From NCBI GenBank assembly GCA_947488295.1, contig CANKYU010000005.1, positions 186,001 through 250,000 on the forward strand: a stretch of 64,000 nucleotides of DNA, given 5' to 3'. The stretch is from an uncultured Anderseniella sp. (GTDB lineage: Bacteria; Pseudomonadota; Alphaproteobacteria; Rhizobiales; Aestuariivirgaceae). This document shows positions 1-7,631 of this stretch, one piece after another. The translations under genes were made by a program, and so were the position numbers. A model generated the notes under the pieces. It saw only the letters and a program-made list of their open reading frames with translations. It was not told where the DNA came from and did not search any database. Within the stretch, counting starts at the first letter, position 1. Every line of letters starts with the position of its first letter.

Positions 1-1
1 G

Positions 2-1039
2 CGGCTGATGTTCCAGTCCGGCATGTTGGGACTGGGTGCGCTGCTTGCCGTGCAACAGGAAATTTCCGCCGGGTCCATGATTGCCGCGTCAATCATCATG
101 GCGCGTGCGCTCGCGCCGGTCGAACAGGCGGTGGCGCACTGGCAACCCTATCTCGGATTTCGCAGCGCCTGGTCGCGTCTTTCCGATCTGATGAAACAGA
201 CACCGGCTCCCGCTGAGCCAATGCCGTTGCCGGATCCGAAAGGCGCTCTGGAGGTTGAAGGACTTAGCGCGTTTGTCCCCGACAGCGACAAGCCGATTGT
301 GTTCAATGTATCGTTCAAGGTCGAAGCCGGTACCGGCCTCGGCGTGATCGGTCCGACCGGGGCAGGAAAGTCAACGCTCGCCCGGGCGATTGTCGGTGCA
401 TGGCCTCGGATGCGCGGCAAGGTCCGGCTTGATGGTGCGGAGGTGCGCCAGTGGGATGCGGTGAGCCTCGGCAAACACCTCGGCTATCTGCCTCAGGATG
501 TTGAGTTGTTTGAAGGCACGGTGGCCGAGAACATTTCACGCTTCCAGCCGGAAGCCAATCCGCAAACCATCGTAGCGGCAGCGCGTCAGGCGGCTGTACA
601 TGAGATGGTCCTGAAACTGCCGGACGGCTACAACACACGGGTCGGCGCGGGCGGGCACCGGTTGTCTGCCGGCCAGCTTCAGCGGATTGGACTTGCCCGC
701 GCCATGTATGGCGATCCGGCGCTGCTGATCATGGATGAGCCGAATGCAAACCTCGATGCCGAGGGTGAGGCGGCTCTGGTGCAGGCCGTCGCCAATGCGC
801 GCAAGAGAGGGGCTACCGTGATCGTGGTGGCGCACAGGCCCAGTGCGCTTGCCGCCATCGACACGCTCCTGATGCTCAAGGATGGAAAACAGGTGGCGTT
901 CGGACCGAAGGACGAAGTCCTTGCAAAGGTGCTTCAGACCGGTCCGCCAAAGGCTGAGAGGCGGTCTGCCAAGCCGGCGAACGGTCTGCAGACCGCCAGT
1001 ACTCTTTCAATCGTCTCTGACACAGGAAAGCCATCATGA
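2..1039 (+). CDS. Type I secretion system permease/ATPase, C-terminal part (PrtD/HlyB-like ABC exporter)
   Basis: The reading frame is open from the first bases of the window, so the N-terminus and most membrane helices lie upstream. What is visible is the end of the transmembrane domain, then an ABC nucleotide-binding domain. Counting from the first visible Met (position 8), Walker A GPTGAGKST is at about 115-123, signature LSAGQLQRI at about 218, and Walker B LLIMDEP followed by the D-loop. These are the hallmarks of the PrtD family, inner-membrane ATPases that drive one-step export through an HlyD adaptor and a TolC-type pore. The stop overlaps the next start by ATGA at 1036, so the two are translationally coupled. 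No RTX-type substrate or outer-membrane pore is in the window, so the cargo is unknown. Confidence 0.93.
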   Translation, partial: RLMFQSGMLGLGALLAVQQEISAGSMIAASIIMARALAPVEQAVAHWQPYLGFRSAWSRLSDLMKQTPAPAEPMPLPDPKGALEVEGLSAFVPDSDKPIVFNVSFKVEAGTGLGVIGPTGAGKSTLARAIVGAWPRMRGKVRLDGAEVRQWDAVSLGKHLGYLPQDVELFEGTVAENISRFQPEANPQTIVAAARQAAVHEMVLKLPDGYNTRVGAGGHRLSAGQLQRIGLARAMYGDPALLIMDEPNANLDAEGEAALVQAVANARKRGATVIVVAHRPSALAAIDTLLMLKDGKQVAFGPKDEVLAKVLQTGPPKAERRSAKPANGLQTASTLSIVSDTGKPS

Positions 1040-2334
1040 GTGACAGGACCCGCAACTCAATGCGACGCTACCAGCTTGCCGGTTTTGCCGGCATACTGGT
1101 GATCATGGGCGGTGTTGTCGGCTGGTCCGTATTGACCGAAATTCGCGGCGCGGTGATTGCACCGGGCACCATGGTCGTGGACGGCAATACAAAACGCGTT
1201 CAGCATCGCGATGGTGGAATTGTCGCAGAGATCAAGGTGCGCGACGGCGACATGGTGAAGGCAGGCGACCTGCTGATCCGGCTCGATCCGACAGACACCA
1301 GGGCCGAGCTCGGCATCATCGACACCATCCGGATCGAATGGGTTGCCAAGGCAGCCCGCTTGCGCGCCCAGCGTGACGGCAGTGACAAGCTGATGTTTGA
1401 CGACGAGCTGGAGTCGCGCCGGGACGAACCGCTGATCGGCAAATTGCTCGTCGGTCAGGAAAACTTGTTTGCCTCGCAGACCGCCTCGCTGAAGGGTCGG
1501 ACCAGGCAGTTGCGAGAGCGCATAGCGCAACTGAAACAGGAAATTGTCGGCGTCGAAGCGCAGTTGAATGCCAAGGAGAACCAAAAGAAGCTGATCGAAA
1601 AAGAACTCACTGCAATGCAGGAGCTGCTCACCCAGGGCCTTGTCCAGGTCACCCGGGTGCTTGGGCTGGAGCGCGAACAGGAACGGCTTGCCGGGGAGAC
1701 CGGTCAGCACCTGGCCGAGATAGCCCGTGCCCGCGGGCAGATCGGCGAGGTGGAAATCCAGATCCTGCAATTGCAGGATGACGCGCTGACCACAACCTTG
1801 ACGGAACTGCGCGAGGCCGAAGCCAAGATTGCAGAGTTTGATGAACGCCGCGTGGCGGTGTCGGCCAAGCTGAAGCGCATCGAAATCCGCTCGCCGCGCA
1901 ACGGGTTTGTGCATCAGCTCGCCGTACATACGATTGGCGGGGTTATTGCACCCGGCGATGCAGTGATGATGATCGTGCCTGAGGAAGACCCGCTTGTGGT
2001 GGAAGCCAATGTCCGGCCGCAGGATATCGACCAGGTGTTCATGGGCCAGGAGGCGATCATGCGCTTTCCCAACGCGGTCTCAACCGTCACTCCGCAGATC
2101 CTGGGACGGGTCAGCCTGGTCAGTGCCGATCTCAAGCAGCCCGAGCCCAGCCAGCCGCCGTTTTACACGGTTCGACTCAGGCTGGATGACAAGGAAAGGG
2201 CCAAATTGAACGGTCTGGAACTGAAGGCGGGCATGCCGGCGGAAGCTTATATGCAAACCAATGGTCGCAGCCCCTTGAGTTATTTGTTGAAACCGTTTAG
2301 GGACCAACTCAATCACGCGTTCCGCGAACGCTGA
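1036..2334 (+). CDS. HlyD family type I secretion periplasmic adaptor (membrane fusion protein)
   Basis: 432 aa. One N-terminal membrane helix (about residues 12-32) is followed by a split biotinyl/lipoyl-like domain (about 45-90 and 275-310), between which lies a long Leu/Glu/Arg/Gln-rich alpha-helical hairpin (about 100-270). It ends with the beta-barrel region typical of HlyD/PrtE. The protein would bridge the inner-membrane ATPase to an outer-membrane channel in the periplasm. The start is fixed by the ATGA overlap with the ATPase gene, which marks the two as one operon. Length is normal for the family. Confidence 0.93.
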   Translation: MSDRTRNSMRRYQLAGFAGILVIMGGVVGWSVLTEIRGAVIAPGTMVVDGNTKRVQHRDGGIVAEIKVRDGDMVKAGDLLIRLDPTDTRAELGIIDTIRIEWVAKAARLRAQRDGSDKLMFDDELESRRDEPLIGKLLVGQENLFASQTASLKGRTRQLRERIAQLKQEIVGVEAQLNAKENQKKLIEKELTAMQELLTQGLVQVTRVLGLEREQERLAGETGQHLAEIARARGQIGEVEIQILQLQDDALTTTLTELREAEAKIAEFDERRVAVSAKLKRIEIRSPRNGFVHQLAVHTIGGVIAPGDAVMMIVPEEDPLVVEANVRPQDIDQVFMGQEAIMRFPNAVSTVTPQILGRVSLVSADLKQPEPSQPPFYTVRLRLDDKERAKLNGLELKAGMPAEAYMQTNGRSPLSYLLKPFRDQLNHAFRER

Positions 2335-2373
2335 TTCAGGCGAGAGCCTGAAATGAACCTCCGCCAGGAGGTT
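2335..2373 (+). terminator. Two tandem hairpins after the type I secretion operon
   Basis: Immediately after the HlyD stop there is a perfect 7-bp stem with a GAGA loop (2335-2341 with 2346-2352), then a second perfect 7-bp stem with a 4-nt loop (2356-2362 with 2367-2373). Neither has a downstream T-run, so these may be 3'-end stabilising or rho-assisted structures rather than a classical intrinsic terminator. Confidence 0.4.
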
Positions 2374-2423
2374 GTATACCTGCCGGTTTTCCAGCGTTTC
2401 TAACGTCAAATGCCGGCTTTTGG

Positions 2424-2499
2424 GAGCCCGTAGCTCAGTTGGTAGAGCAACTGACTTTTAATCAGTAGGTCCACGGTTCGAACCCGTGCGGGCTCACCA
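2424..2499 (+). tRNA. tRNA-Lys (anticodon TTT)
   Basis: Full cloverleaf with encoded CCA: acceptor arms GAGCCCG (2424-2430) and CGGGCTC (2489-2495), discriminator A2496, D-arm AGCTCAGTTGGTAGAGC, anticodon stem ACTGA/TCAGT around the loop CTTTTAA (anticodon TTT, Lys), and T-arm containing GGTTCGAACCC. The last 47 bases of the gene and two following bases are duplicated exactly at 4064-4112, showing that this tRNA was used as an integration site. Confidence 0.97.
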
Positions 2500-2501
2500 A
2501 A
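2453..2501 (+). repeat. attachment-site direct repeat, copy 1 (inside tRNA-Lys)
   Basis: A 49-bp segment from the anticodon stem through the CCA end of tRNA-Lys plus AA. It is identical to 4064-4112. An identity block that starts at the anticodon stem and runs to the tRNA 3' end is the normal footprint of tyrosine-recombinase integration into a tRNA gene. Confidence 0.9.
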
Positions 2502-2541
2502 TATTTCAAGCAAAAACAACGCATTAGAGAAAACAAAGGTG

Positions 2542-2712
2542 GTGCAAATTCGACGCCGAATTCGTCGAACGTTCGACGATGTTCCCAAGTTAGTCTCGGC
2601 CATTGCCGTCAGTGCCGCCAGCAGTGTGACCACGTTTGCAATGTTTCAGGCGCTGCCGCTGGTAGTGGTGCTGTCTGACATGCTTGCTCCTTTGCTTGCT
2701 CAAGTTAGGTGA
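2542..2712 (+). CDS. Possible small hydrophobic protein in the island (doubtful)
   Basis: A 56-codon frame with GTG start (2542, or 2539) and AAAGG just upstream. The N-terminus is strongly basic (IRRRIRR), and the remainder is Ala/Val/Leu-rich and could form one membrane helix. The composition is plausible for a small membrane protein, but the length allows chance occurrence and I recognise no family. Confidence 0.22.
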   Translation: MQIRRRIRRTFDDVPKLVSAIAVSAASSVTTFAMFQALPLVVVLSDMLAPLLAQVR

Positions 2713-3015
2713 TAGCAATACCGTTTATTCACGTTTGGAGGGGTTGCTATTGCACTAGATCGAGTGCGTTGCCGCGAAGGCCTGCAAAGAGCCCTATTCG
2801 GTCGTTGGAATGGTGTCACAAGTTGATGAATTGGTTGCGTGCTAAACAAGCAAACTTGGTTCCAAGGCGAAAAGGACGTGAACTGATGTTCCTTCCGATA
2901 GCATACCCGGTTCTTGGGTGTCACGCCTATCAGGCCGACTGGATCTGCGAGGGATGGCCTGATATTGAACCCCAGATGACGTCAAGCTGAATAGATTTCG
3001 TTGAAGGATATTGAG

Positions 3016-3786
3016 ATGTGGGATCGGAAATCTGTTGCCGAGGTTAAAGAGCGCTTCAATTTATCGCCACCAACTGATTTTTTGGAGACGCTGCCAGACA
3101 GCTTACCACAATGTCTGCGCACCGGAGATCCCAGCTATGTAGAATTGGATCTGATTTCGGCAGCGGAGGGATACGCCGAGTTTACGAAGCAAGGTTTCAT
3201 AGCGTTTGCATTTGGCCAAACAACACTGGTTGCCGTTGGAGCACGCGGAGACTTGTCTGGCCTGATTTCTCTGAACAGCCCCTGTTGGGAGGACAATCAG
3301 TTATTCGCGAAGGTCGACGATTTTTCGCAGCGCGTAGACCTGATTGAGATTGATCCAGACGAGCTGGAAGATGGCGAAATGTGGCCGGATCCTTCGCTGG
3401 ACGATCTTCTTGCGATGGGGGCAATTCGTTCACAGCTCAGAAACGGCAAACGGCTCATGAACCATTTCGACTGGTTCGATCCGATAAGGGAGGCTCGAAT
3501 TATGGCTGCCTGTGATCATGCAATCGATGAACATGGCCCAGACGGTGGTGCCTCTTTGATCGATGGGTGTTCGCCGGCGAGAGCGATCGAACTTCTTCGA
3601 TCCTCTGATGACTTTGCAGTCCTCACAGGATGTGCGCTTAGGCTGGGAAGATTGCGCGAAAAGTCGACGCTACCCGCGCTATGCGAGTTAGAGGCGGCTG
3701 ATCCACCACCCTGCCGAAATACACAGTATCTACCATATGTCCGCGAGGCGATCTTATGGATCGAGGATGCGGAATCAGAGTATTGA
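3016..3786 (+). CDS. Island-borne protein of unknown function
   Basis: 256 aa from the ATG at 3016, preferred over the in-frame TTG at 3001 because AAGGA at 3004-3008 lies 7 nt before it. It is acidic, with no signal peptide or membrane segment. The N-terminal half (to about residue 120) has a pattern vaguely like SUKH/SMI1-type immunity folds (LPDSLP, then FIAFAFG, then LISLNSPCW before an acidic DEL stretch). The C-terminal part (about 150-255) is helical with LGRLREKSTLPAL and YVREAILWIED, reminiscent of HEAT-like repeats. Both readings are inference. It is the only convincing gene between the tRNA-Lys repeats, so it is the likely cargo; an immunity or phage-related role is possible but unproven. 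Confidence 0.7.
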   Translation: MWDRKSVAEVKERFNLSPPTDFLETLPDSLPQCLRTGDPSYVELDLISAAEGYAEFTKQGFIAFAFGQTTLVAVGARGDLSGLISLNSPCWEDNQLFAKVDDFSQRVDLIEIDPDELEDGEMWPDPSLDDLLAMGAIRSQLRNGKRLMNHFDWFDPIREARIMAACDHAIDEHGPDGGASLIDGCSPARAIELLRSSDDFAVLTGCALRLGRLREKSTLPALCELEAADPPPCRNTQYLPYVREAILWIEDAESEY

Positions 3787-4546
3787 GAACTGGGAATCGG
3801 GCAGTGCAAGATAATGCGGGGCTGGCAATAACAGTAACTGGCACTTTTTGACATTGCGATCGCTGTAGTAGGTCGGACATCGGACCGAATTCATCAGGGC
3901 GCTTTGTCCGCATTGTTGCCATTCGTTAAATCAGGCTGGGTGGTAAGATTCGTTCGACGACTTGCGAAATAATTGGAGTTGAAACGTTCGATTTTCGACT
4001 GATTTTGTACGGAAATCGAACCCATCCAAAACTTAACTCATTGAAATCATTGAGTTCCTGGAAGACTTTTAATCAGTAGGTCCACGGTTCGAACCCGTGC
4101 GGGCTCACCAAAATTTTCAATTAGAATGAATGTTTGCAAGACGTTCTGCTGAGACTTCGGCGTCGGACCCGTCGCACTTTGTGTGACGGTGATTGATTTT
4201 TCTCAGCGATGTTCATGCAGTGGTTGTGAAAAGCACCCAAAATGGCTGTCAAATGTGCGACAAACCTACTGATTACCCATCAGTTGCGTTTAAGGCTTGG
4301 ACGAGCAAAAGGATGTCTGTCGGGTGTAATATGGTGGGTGCCAAAACCGCTTCTAATGCGTATTGATCGGCTGTCAGTGTTTAATTGATACTCCGCAGTT
4401 AGCGATCTCAACTTGTTGCTGGCAGCTTTGTGGACAAAGTTGCCATTGAGCCAACGCTTGACAATGTCTGGTAAGCCGTCTTTGCGAACTTGAGCGCACA
4501 TAACCAAAGCCGCTCTAAATCCGAATGATCACTCAGGAAGACAACT
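3787..4546. other. Gene-poor stretch spanning the island right end
   Basis: 760 bp without a convincing gene. It contains the right copy of the tRNA-Lys repeat (4064-4112) and short repeats just before it. A 75-aa frame on the minus strand (4280-4507) has no start signal or recognisable family. AT content is above that of the housekeeping regions, which fits horizontally acquired or decayed DNA. Confidence 0.6.
4064..4112 (+). repeat. attachment-site direct repeat, copy 2 (orphan 3' part of tRNA-Lys)
   Basis: Exact 49-bp copy of 2453-2501. It lacks the acceptor 5' strand and D-arm, so it is not a functional tRNA. It marks the distal end of the inserted segment. Confidence 0.9.
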
Positions 4547-5650
4547 ATGAAGATTACAAAAATAGGCGTTTTTCTGAAGGGCTTACCGTACTGCGGAGGG
4601 GGACTTGCCGTTGGTGACCGTACTGCGGAGCGTGCGCGAACTTTTGATACCTTCAACAGCACTGTCGTGGTTATAGACACTGATGCCGGTATCAGTGGAT
4701 GTGGCGAGTCATGTCCCTGGGGAGACAGTAATCTGGGTGCGCTGCCCGCCATGCCCGGCCTTGCCAATGCTTTGTTAGGCAAAGACCCACGTGAACTCCA
4801 CAAAATCGAACGGGCTATGGACGCGGCCATTGAAGGTTACTCCTACGCCAAGAGTGCCGTTGATATGGCCTGCTGGGACATTCTCGGGAAAAGTACCGGG
4901 GTGCCTGTTCACATGCTATTGGGGGGGAAGTTGTGTGACGGTGCGCCGCTGTATCGATGTGTCATGGAACAGGAGCACGACAAGATACTGGCCGAGATGG
5001 AACAGTACAGGGCAGCAGGCTACAAGTATTTTAAACTTAGGGTCGGCATTGAGCCGGAAAGCGATATTGAGCTTATCCGCTTTGCGGCGGCGGCCGCCAA
5101 ACCCGGGGAAGTCGTTTATGCCGATGCAAATTGTCGGTGGACTCTTCACGATGCATTGAAAGTGGTGAGAGCTGTTGACGATCTTGATGTCATGATCGAA
5201 CAGCCCTGCCTCACTTACGAAGAGTGTTTGCATGTGCGGTCACGCACGAACCTGTCGATGAAGCTCGATGAACTCGTGACTGATCAATCAATGGCAGAGC
5301 GACTCACACGAGACCTCATAGCTGACGTAGCCTGTGTGAAGATGTCGCGTATCGGCGGACTGACAAAGGCACGCAGAATACGTGATTACTTCGTCGATCA
5401 CGGGCTAAAAGTAGTCACTGAATGCATGATGGGCGGCGAAATTGTATCTGCGGCCGTGTCACATTTTGCAGCTTCCACACTTGCAGAGTTACTGTTCAAT
5501 ACGACAGATTTGCATGCGTACAGTACGGAGTCGACCGGCACCCCGCCGCCGCCCACATCAAATGGACGGTTGTATTGCAACGACACGCCTGGACTGGGTG
5601 TTGAGCCCGATTTTGAAAGCCTTGGAGATCCCGTGGCTGTCTACAAGTGA
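4547..5650 (+). CDS. Enolase-superfamily (MR/MLE) enzyme, hydroxyproline-betaine epimerase / cis-3-hydroxyproline dehydratase-like
   Basis: 367 aa. An N-terminal capping domain (to about 130) precedes a TIM barrel. Metal ligands fit the superfamily: D193 (YADAN), E218 (IEQP), D241 with E242 (KLDE). Acid/base residues are K163 on strand 2 (FKLRVG) and K265 on strand 6 (CVKMS). The usual KxK is K163-x-R165 here. The family abstracts the alpha proton of a carboxylate. The overall pattern and the positions of the two lysines suggest proline-betaine or hydroxyproline derivatives as substrates, but the specificity is inferred. No transporter or partner enzyme is adjacent. It lies just outside the tRNA-Lys island. 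Confidence 0.85.
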   Translation: MKITKIGVFLKGLPYCGGGLAVGDRTAERARTFDTFNSTVVVIDTDAGISGCGESCPWGDSNLGALPAMPGLANALLGKDPRELHKIERAMDAAIEGYSYAKSAVDMACWDILGKSTGVPVHMLLGGKLCDGAPLYRCVMEQEHDKILAEMEQYRAAGYKYFKLRVGIEPESDIELIRFAAAAAKPGEVVYADANCRWTLHDALKVVRAVDDLDVMIEQPCLTYEECLHVRSRTNLSMKLDELVTDQSMAERLTRDLIADVACVKMSRIGGLTKARRIRDYFVDHGLKVVTECMMGGEIVSAAVSHFAASTLAELLFNTTDLHAYSTESTGTPPPPTSNGRLYCNDTPGLGVEPDFESLGDPVAVYK

Positions 5651-5763
5651 AAAAAGCACTGATAACCGCCGAGTTAGACCAGGTGCCTGAATACCTGTAG
5701 TCGGCAGGAACAGACGTTCGCCATGATGTCAGCAAGCCAGTCATAAAGAGGATTGAGATCCAG

Positions 5764-6486
5764 TTGAGCATCCCAATTCTGGAACGCACACTTGCCAGGC
5801 TGCCTGATGGTCTCCGATGGGCCATAGCCAACCATCGCTACAATGGACAGCTGGACTACATCAGGCGCCTGCAAAAACGTCAGGTAGGTGACCTCAGCCT
5901 GTTGAAGACAGAGCAACTCCGGACAATTTTCGTGCATGTCCCCAAAACCGCAGGGGTGTCAGTTTCGAATAGCCTGTTCGGAAGCCAAGCCGGTTCACAT
6001 ACCCCTCTTTTCATCTATCTCAACCTCTATGGCCGTCGCCGGTTTGATGAAATGTACAAATTCACCTTTGTAAGAAACCCCTGGGATCGGCTCATATCGG
6101 CATTCAACTATCTCAAGAGTGGCGGCATGCACTCTATGGATGCCAGATGGGCGAGAAAGAATCTCGATGAATTTTCCGGTGTGAATGAGTTCGTCGAACG
6201 CCTATTGGCCGATCAGGAGATAAGGAATTGGATACACTTCAGGGATCAGTCATATTTCTTGATTGATCCGCGAAGTGGCAAAATCGGCGTTAATTTTGTT
6301 GGTCGGTATGAAAACCTGGAAGCTGATTTCAAGAGGGTTTGCCAGGATATTCCGGTGAATGCTGACCTCCAGAGAATGAACGTTACCGCTACCGGAAAGA
6401 CTTTCTACAAAGAAGACCTGTCTAAGAAGTCAATTCAAATCATTTCTGAATTATATAGTCGAGACCTCCGCCTTCTACGTTACTGA
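5764..6486 (+). CDS. Sulfotransferase family protein
   Basis: 240 aa from a TTG start with AAGAGGA upstream; the next Met would remove the cofactor loop. The 5'-phosphosulfate loop is PKTAG (about 60-64) after FVHV. The 3'-phosphate-binding segment is FVRNPWDRLISAF (about 102-114). Both are diagnostic of PAPS-dependent carbohydrate sulfotransferases. There is no membrane anchor, so it should act in the cytosol on a nucleotide sugar, lipid-linked glycan or small molecule. It lies next to two glycosyltransferase genes on the opposite strand, suggesting modification of a surface glycan. Its low GC by eye and lack of synteny with core genes suggest acquisition. Confidence 0.82.
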   Translation: MSIPILERTLARLPDGLRWAIANHRYNGQLDYIRRLQKRQVGDLSLLKTEQLRTIFVHVPKTAGVSVSNSLFGSQAGSHTPLFIYLNLYGRRRFDEMYKFTFVRNPWDRLISAFNYLKSGGMHSMDARWARKNLDEFSGVNEFVERLLADQEIRNWIHFRDQSYFLIDPRSGKIGVNFVGRYENLEADFKRVCQDIPVNADLQRMNVTATGKTFYKEDLSKKSIQIISELYSRDLRLLRY

Positions 6487-6565
6487 AAGCACCGGTTTGA
6501 GGGCTATAAATACAAAACATCAAAAATGGAAATGTAAGATGTAACAGGTTGCCCGGAACGGAGTG

Positions 6566-7552
6566 CTAGGGTTTGGTTTTATGATCGTATGCATTGAAAA
6601 CCGTCTCAAGCCTGTTTTTGAAGTCCCTTTTTCTTTTAGCTTCTTTTTCCGCCTTGAATGTCACGCGCCTCAACATGTGTGCCAGCGTCAATCGAACCTT
6701 ATCTTTGGTTAGCTGGACAACAAACGGAATGACCTTGAAGTCTTGAGCAAGAGGCCCTGCCTTACTCTGCAATCCTGCGTACATGCGGCGAAACTTCAGC
6801 ATCTGGATGCTGCAGCGTTTCGACCATGGCTTCTGGTGACCGACAAAATGCGCGATGCGAGGTTGTCGGGATGCCGTGACGGCCATCGCAAACGACTGCA
6901 GGTTCCACGCCGGGTCCAGTTCGTGCCAGTTTCCGTCAAGCAAAAGGTTGAGAATGTCCTGATCTGCAAACCTCAACTTCAGACTGCCCCGATGCGTCCT
7001 CAGTGCCTCTCTTGCCCGCGCGAGGAGATCCACATCCAAGACAGATTTCCAGTCAAGCAGCAGAACCCCGGCGTTGAAGTAATCTCCCTCCGGCGACAGT
7101 CTCAACTCGGTCCTGCGCTGTTTGACGGCGTCGGACATGTACTGAAACTGATCCTTGCATGCGCCAACGCTGCACTGCCCCAATTCTACATTCAAAAGCG
7201 GGGTGAGATCGCTCTGCACCAGTGTGTCACAATCCAGATACAGAACGCGGTTCAAGTCTCCGGGCAATAGCTTGTCAAGAAACAACCGTCCCCAAGTCGC
7301 CATGCCCAGGGCGGTGCGCCAAACGCAATCCTCGAAGTCTTTGGCACTGTCAACCCGCCGCAACCGGACTGCGGGTCCCAACCTGGAGAAGGCGTCATAG
7401 GTCTTTTCGAACTCCGTGTCATCGAAGTCGACGCAGAACACGGTGACGGCTGTATTCGCCGGTGCGAACTGTAGCACTGTCAAGGCGGTGCAGAATGCCG
7501 GCGTGATAACAGCTGCGTCGGCGAACAGGGCTATCATATTGAGAATTTTCAT
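6566..7552 (-). CDS. Glycosyltransferase family 8 protein
   Basis: 328 aa from the ATG at 7552; a GTG six codons earlier is also possible, and neither has a clear Shine-Dalgarno. GT8 features are present: a Rossmann-like N-terminus, the metal/UDP-sugar DxD as YLDCD (about 105-109), then FNAGVLLLD and ADQDILN, which line the acceptor pocket. The C-terminal GH-P motif (FVGHQKPW) is also present. It probably moves a hexose from a UDP-sugar onto a lipopolysaccharide-type or other glycan acceptor. It lies downstream of the gene at 7632 on the same strand, with an 8-bp hairpin (7582-7601) between them. Confidence 0.88.
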   Translation of the reverse strand: MKILNMIALFADAAVITPAFCTALTVLQFAPANTAVTVFCVDFDDTEFEKTYDAFSRLGPAVRLRRVDSAKDFEDCVWRTALGMATWGRLFLDKLLPGDLNRVLYLDCDTLVQSDLTPLLNVELGQCSVGACKDQFQYMSDAVKQRRTELRLSPEGDYFNAGVLLLDWKSVLDVDLLARAREALRTHRGSLKLRFADQDILNLLLDGNWHELDPAWNLQSFAMAVTASRQPRIAHFVGHQKPWSKRCSIQMLKFRRMYAGLQSKAGPLAQDFKVIPFVVQLTKDKVRLTLAHMLRRVTFKAEKEAKRKRDFKNRLETVFNAYDHKTKP

Positions 7553-7581
7553 GAGCGGCAGTGGTATCACAAGTCGTGAGG

Positions 7582-7601
7582 CCGGAAACGTCCGTTTCCG
7601 G
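7582..7601 (-). other. Intergenic hairpin between two glycosyltransferase genes
   Basis: A perfect 8-bp inverted repeat (7582-7589 with 7594-7601) and 4-nt loop, between the minus-strand genes at 7632 and 6566. There is no T-run, so it is more likely a stabiliser or attenuating structure than a terminator. Confidence 0.35.
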
Positions 7602-7631
7602 TTGCGTTGATATGGGCTCCAGCTGGGGATG

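Larger units (their letters stand above)
2502..4063. mobile_element. Small tRNA-Lys-associated genomic island or island remnant, no integrase
   Basis: The 1562 bp between the two 49-bp repeats look AT-richer than the flanking DNA and have no core gene. The contents are a doubtful 56-aa frame (2542), an unknown 256-aa protein (3016) and non-coding DNA. No tyrosine or serine integrase, excisionase or transposase is recognisable. The unit is either the decayed remainder of a larger island or a satellite mobilised in trans. Just inside the right repeat (4035-4056) are short repeats: a 7-bp direct repeat TCATTGA at 4038-4044 and 4047-4053, and a 6-bp inverted pair AACTCA/TGAGTT. These could be recombinase contact sites (inference). 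Confidence 0.7.

Noticed and set aside
1057..1929. 290-aa frame opposite the HlyD gene
   Set aside because: It lies entirely antisense to a full-length HlyD gene with clear family motifs, and has no ribosome binding site or recognisable domain.
2709..2990. 93-aa frame inside the tRNA-Lys element
   Set aside because: No ribosome binding site, Trp/Cys/Arg-rich composition unlike a folded protein, and no recognisable family.
4280..4507. 75-aa minus-strand frame downstream of the right repeat
   Set aside because: No convincing start signal and no family. A relic of a mobile gene cannot be excluded, but the sequence gives no positive evidence.
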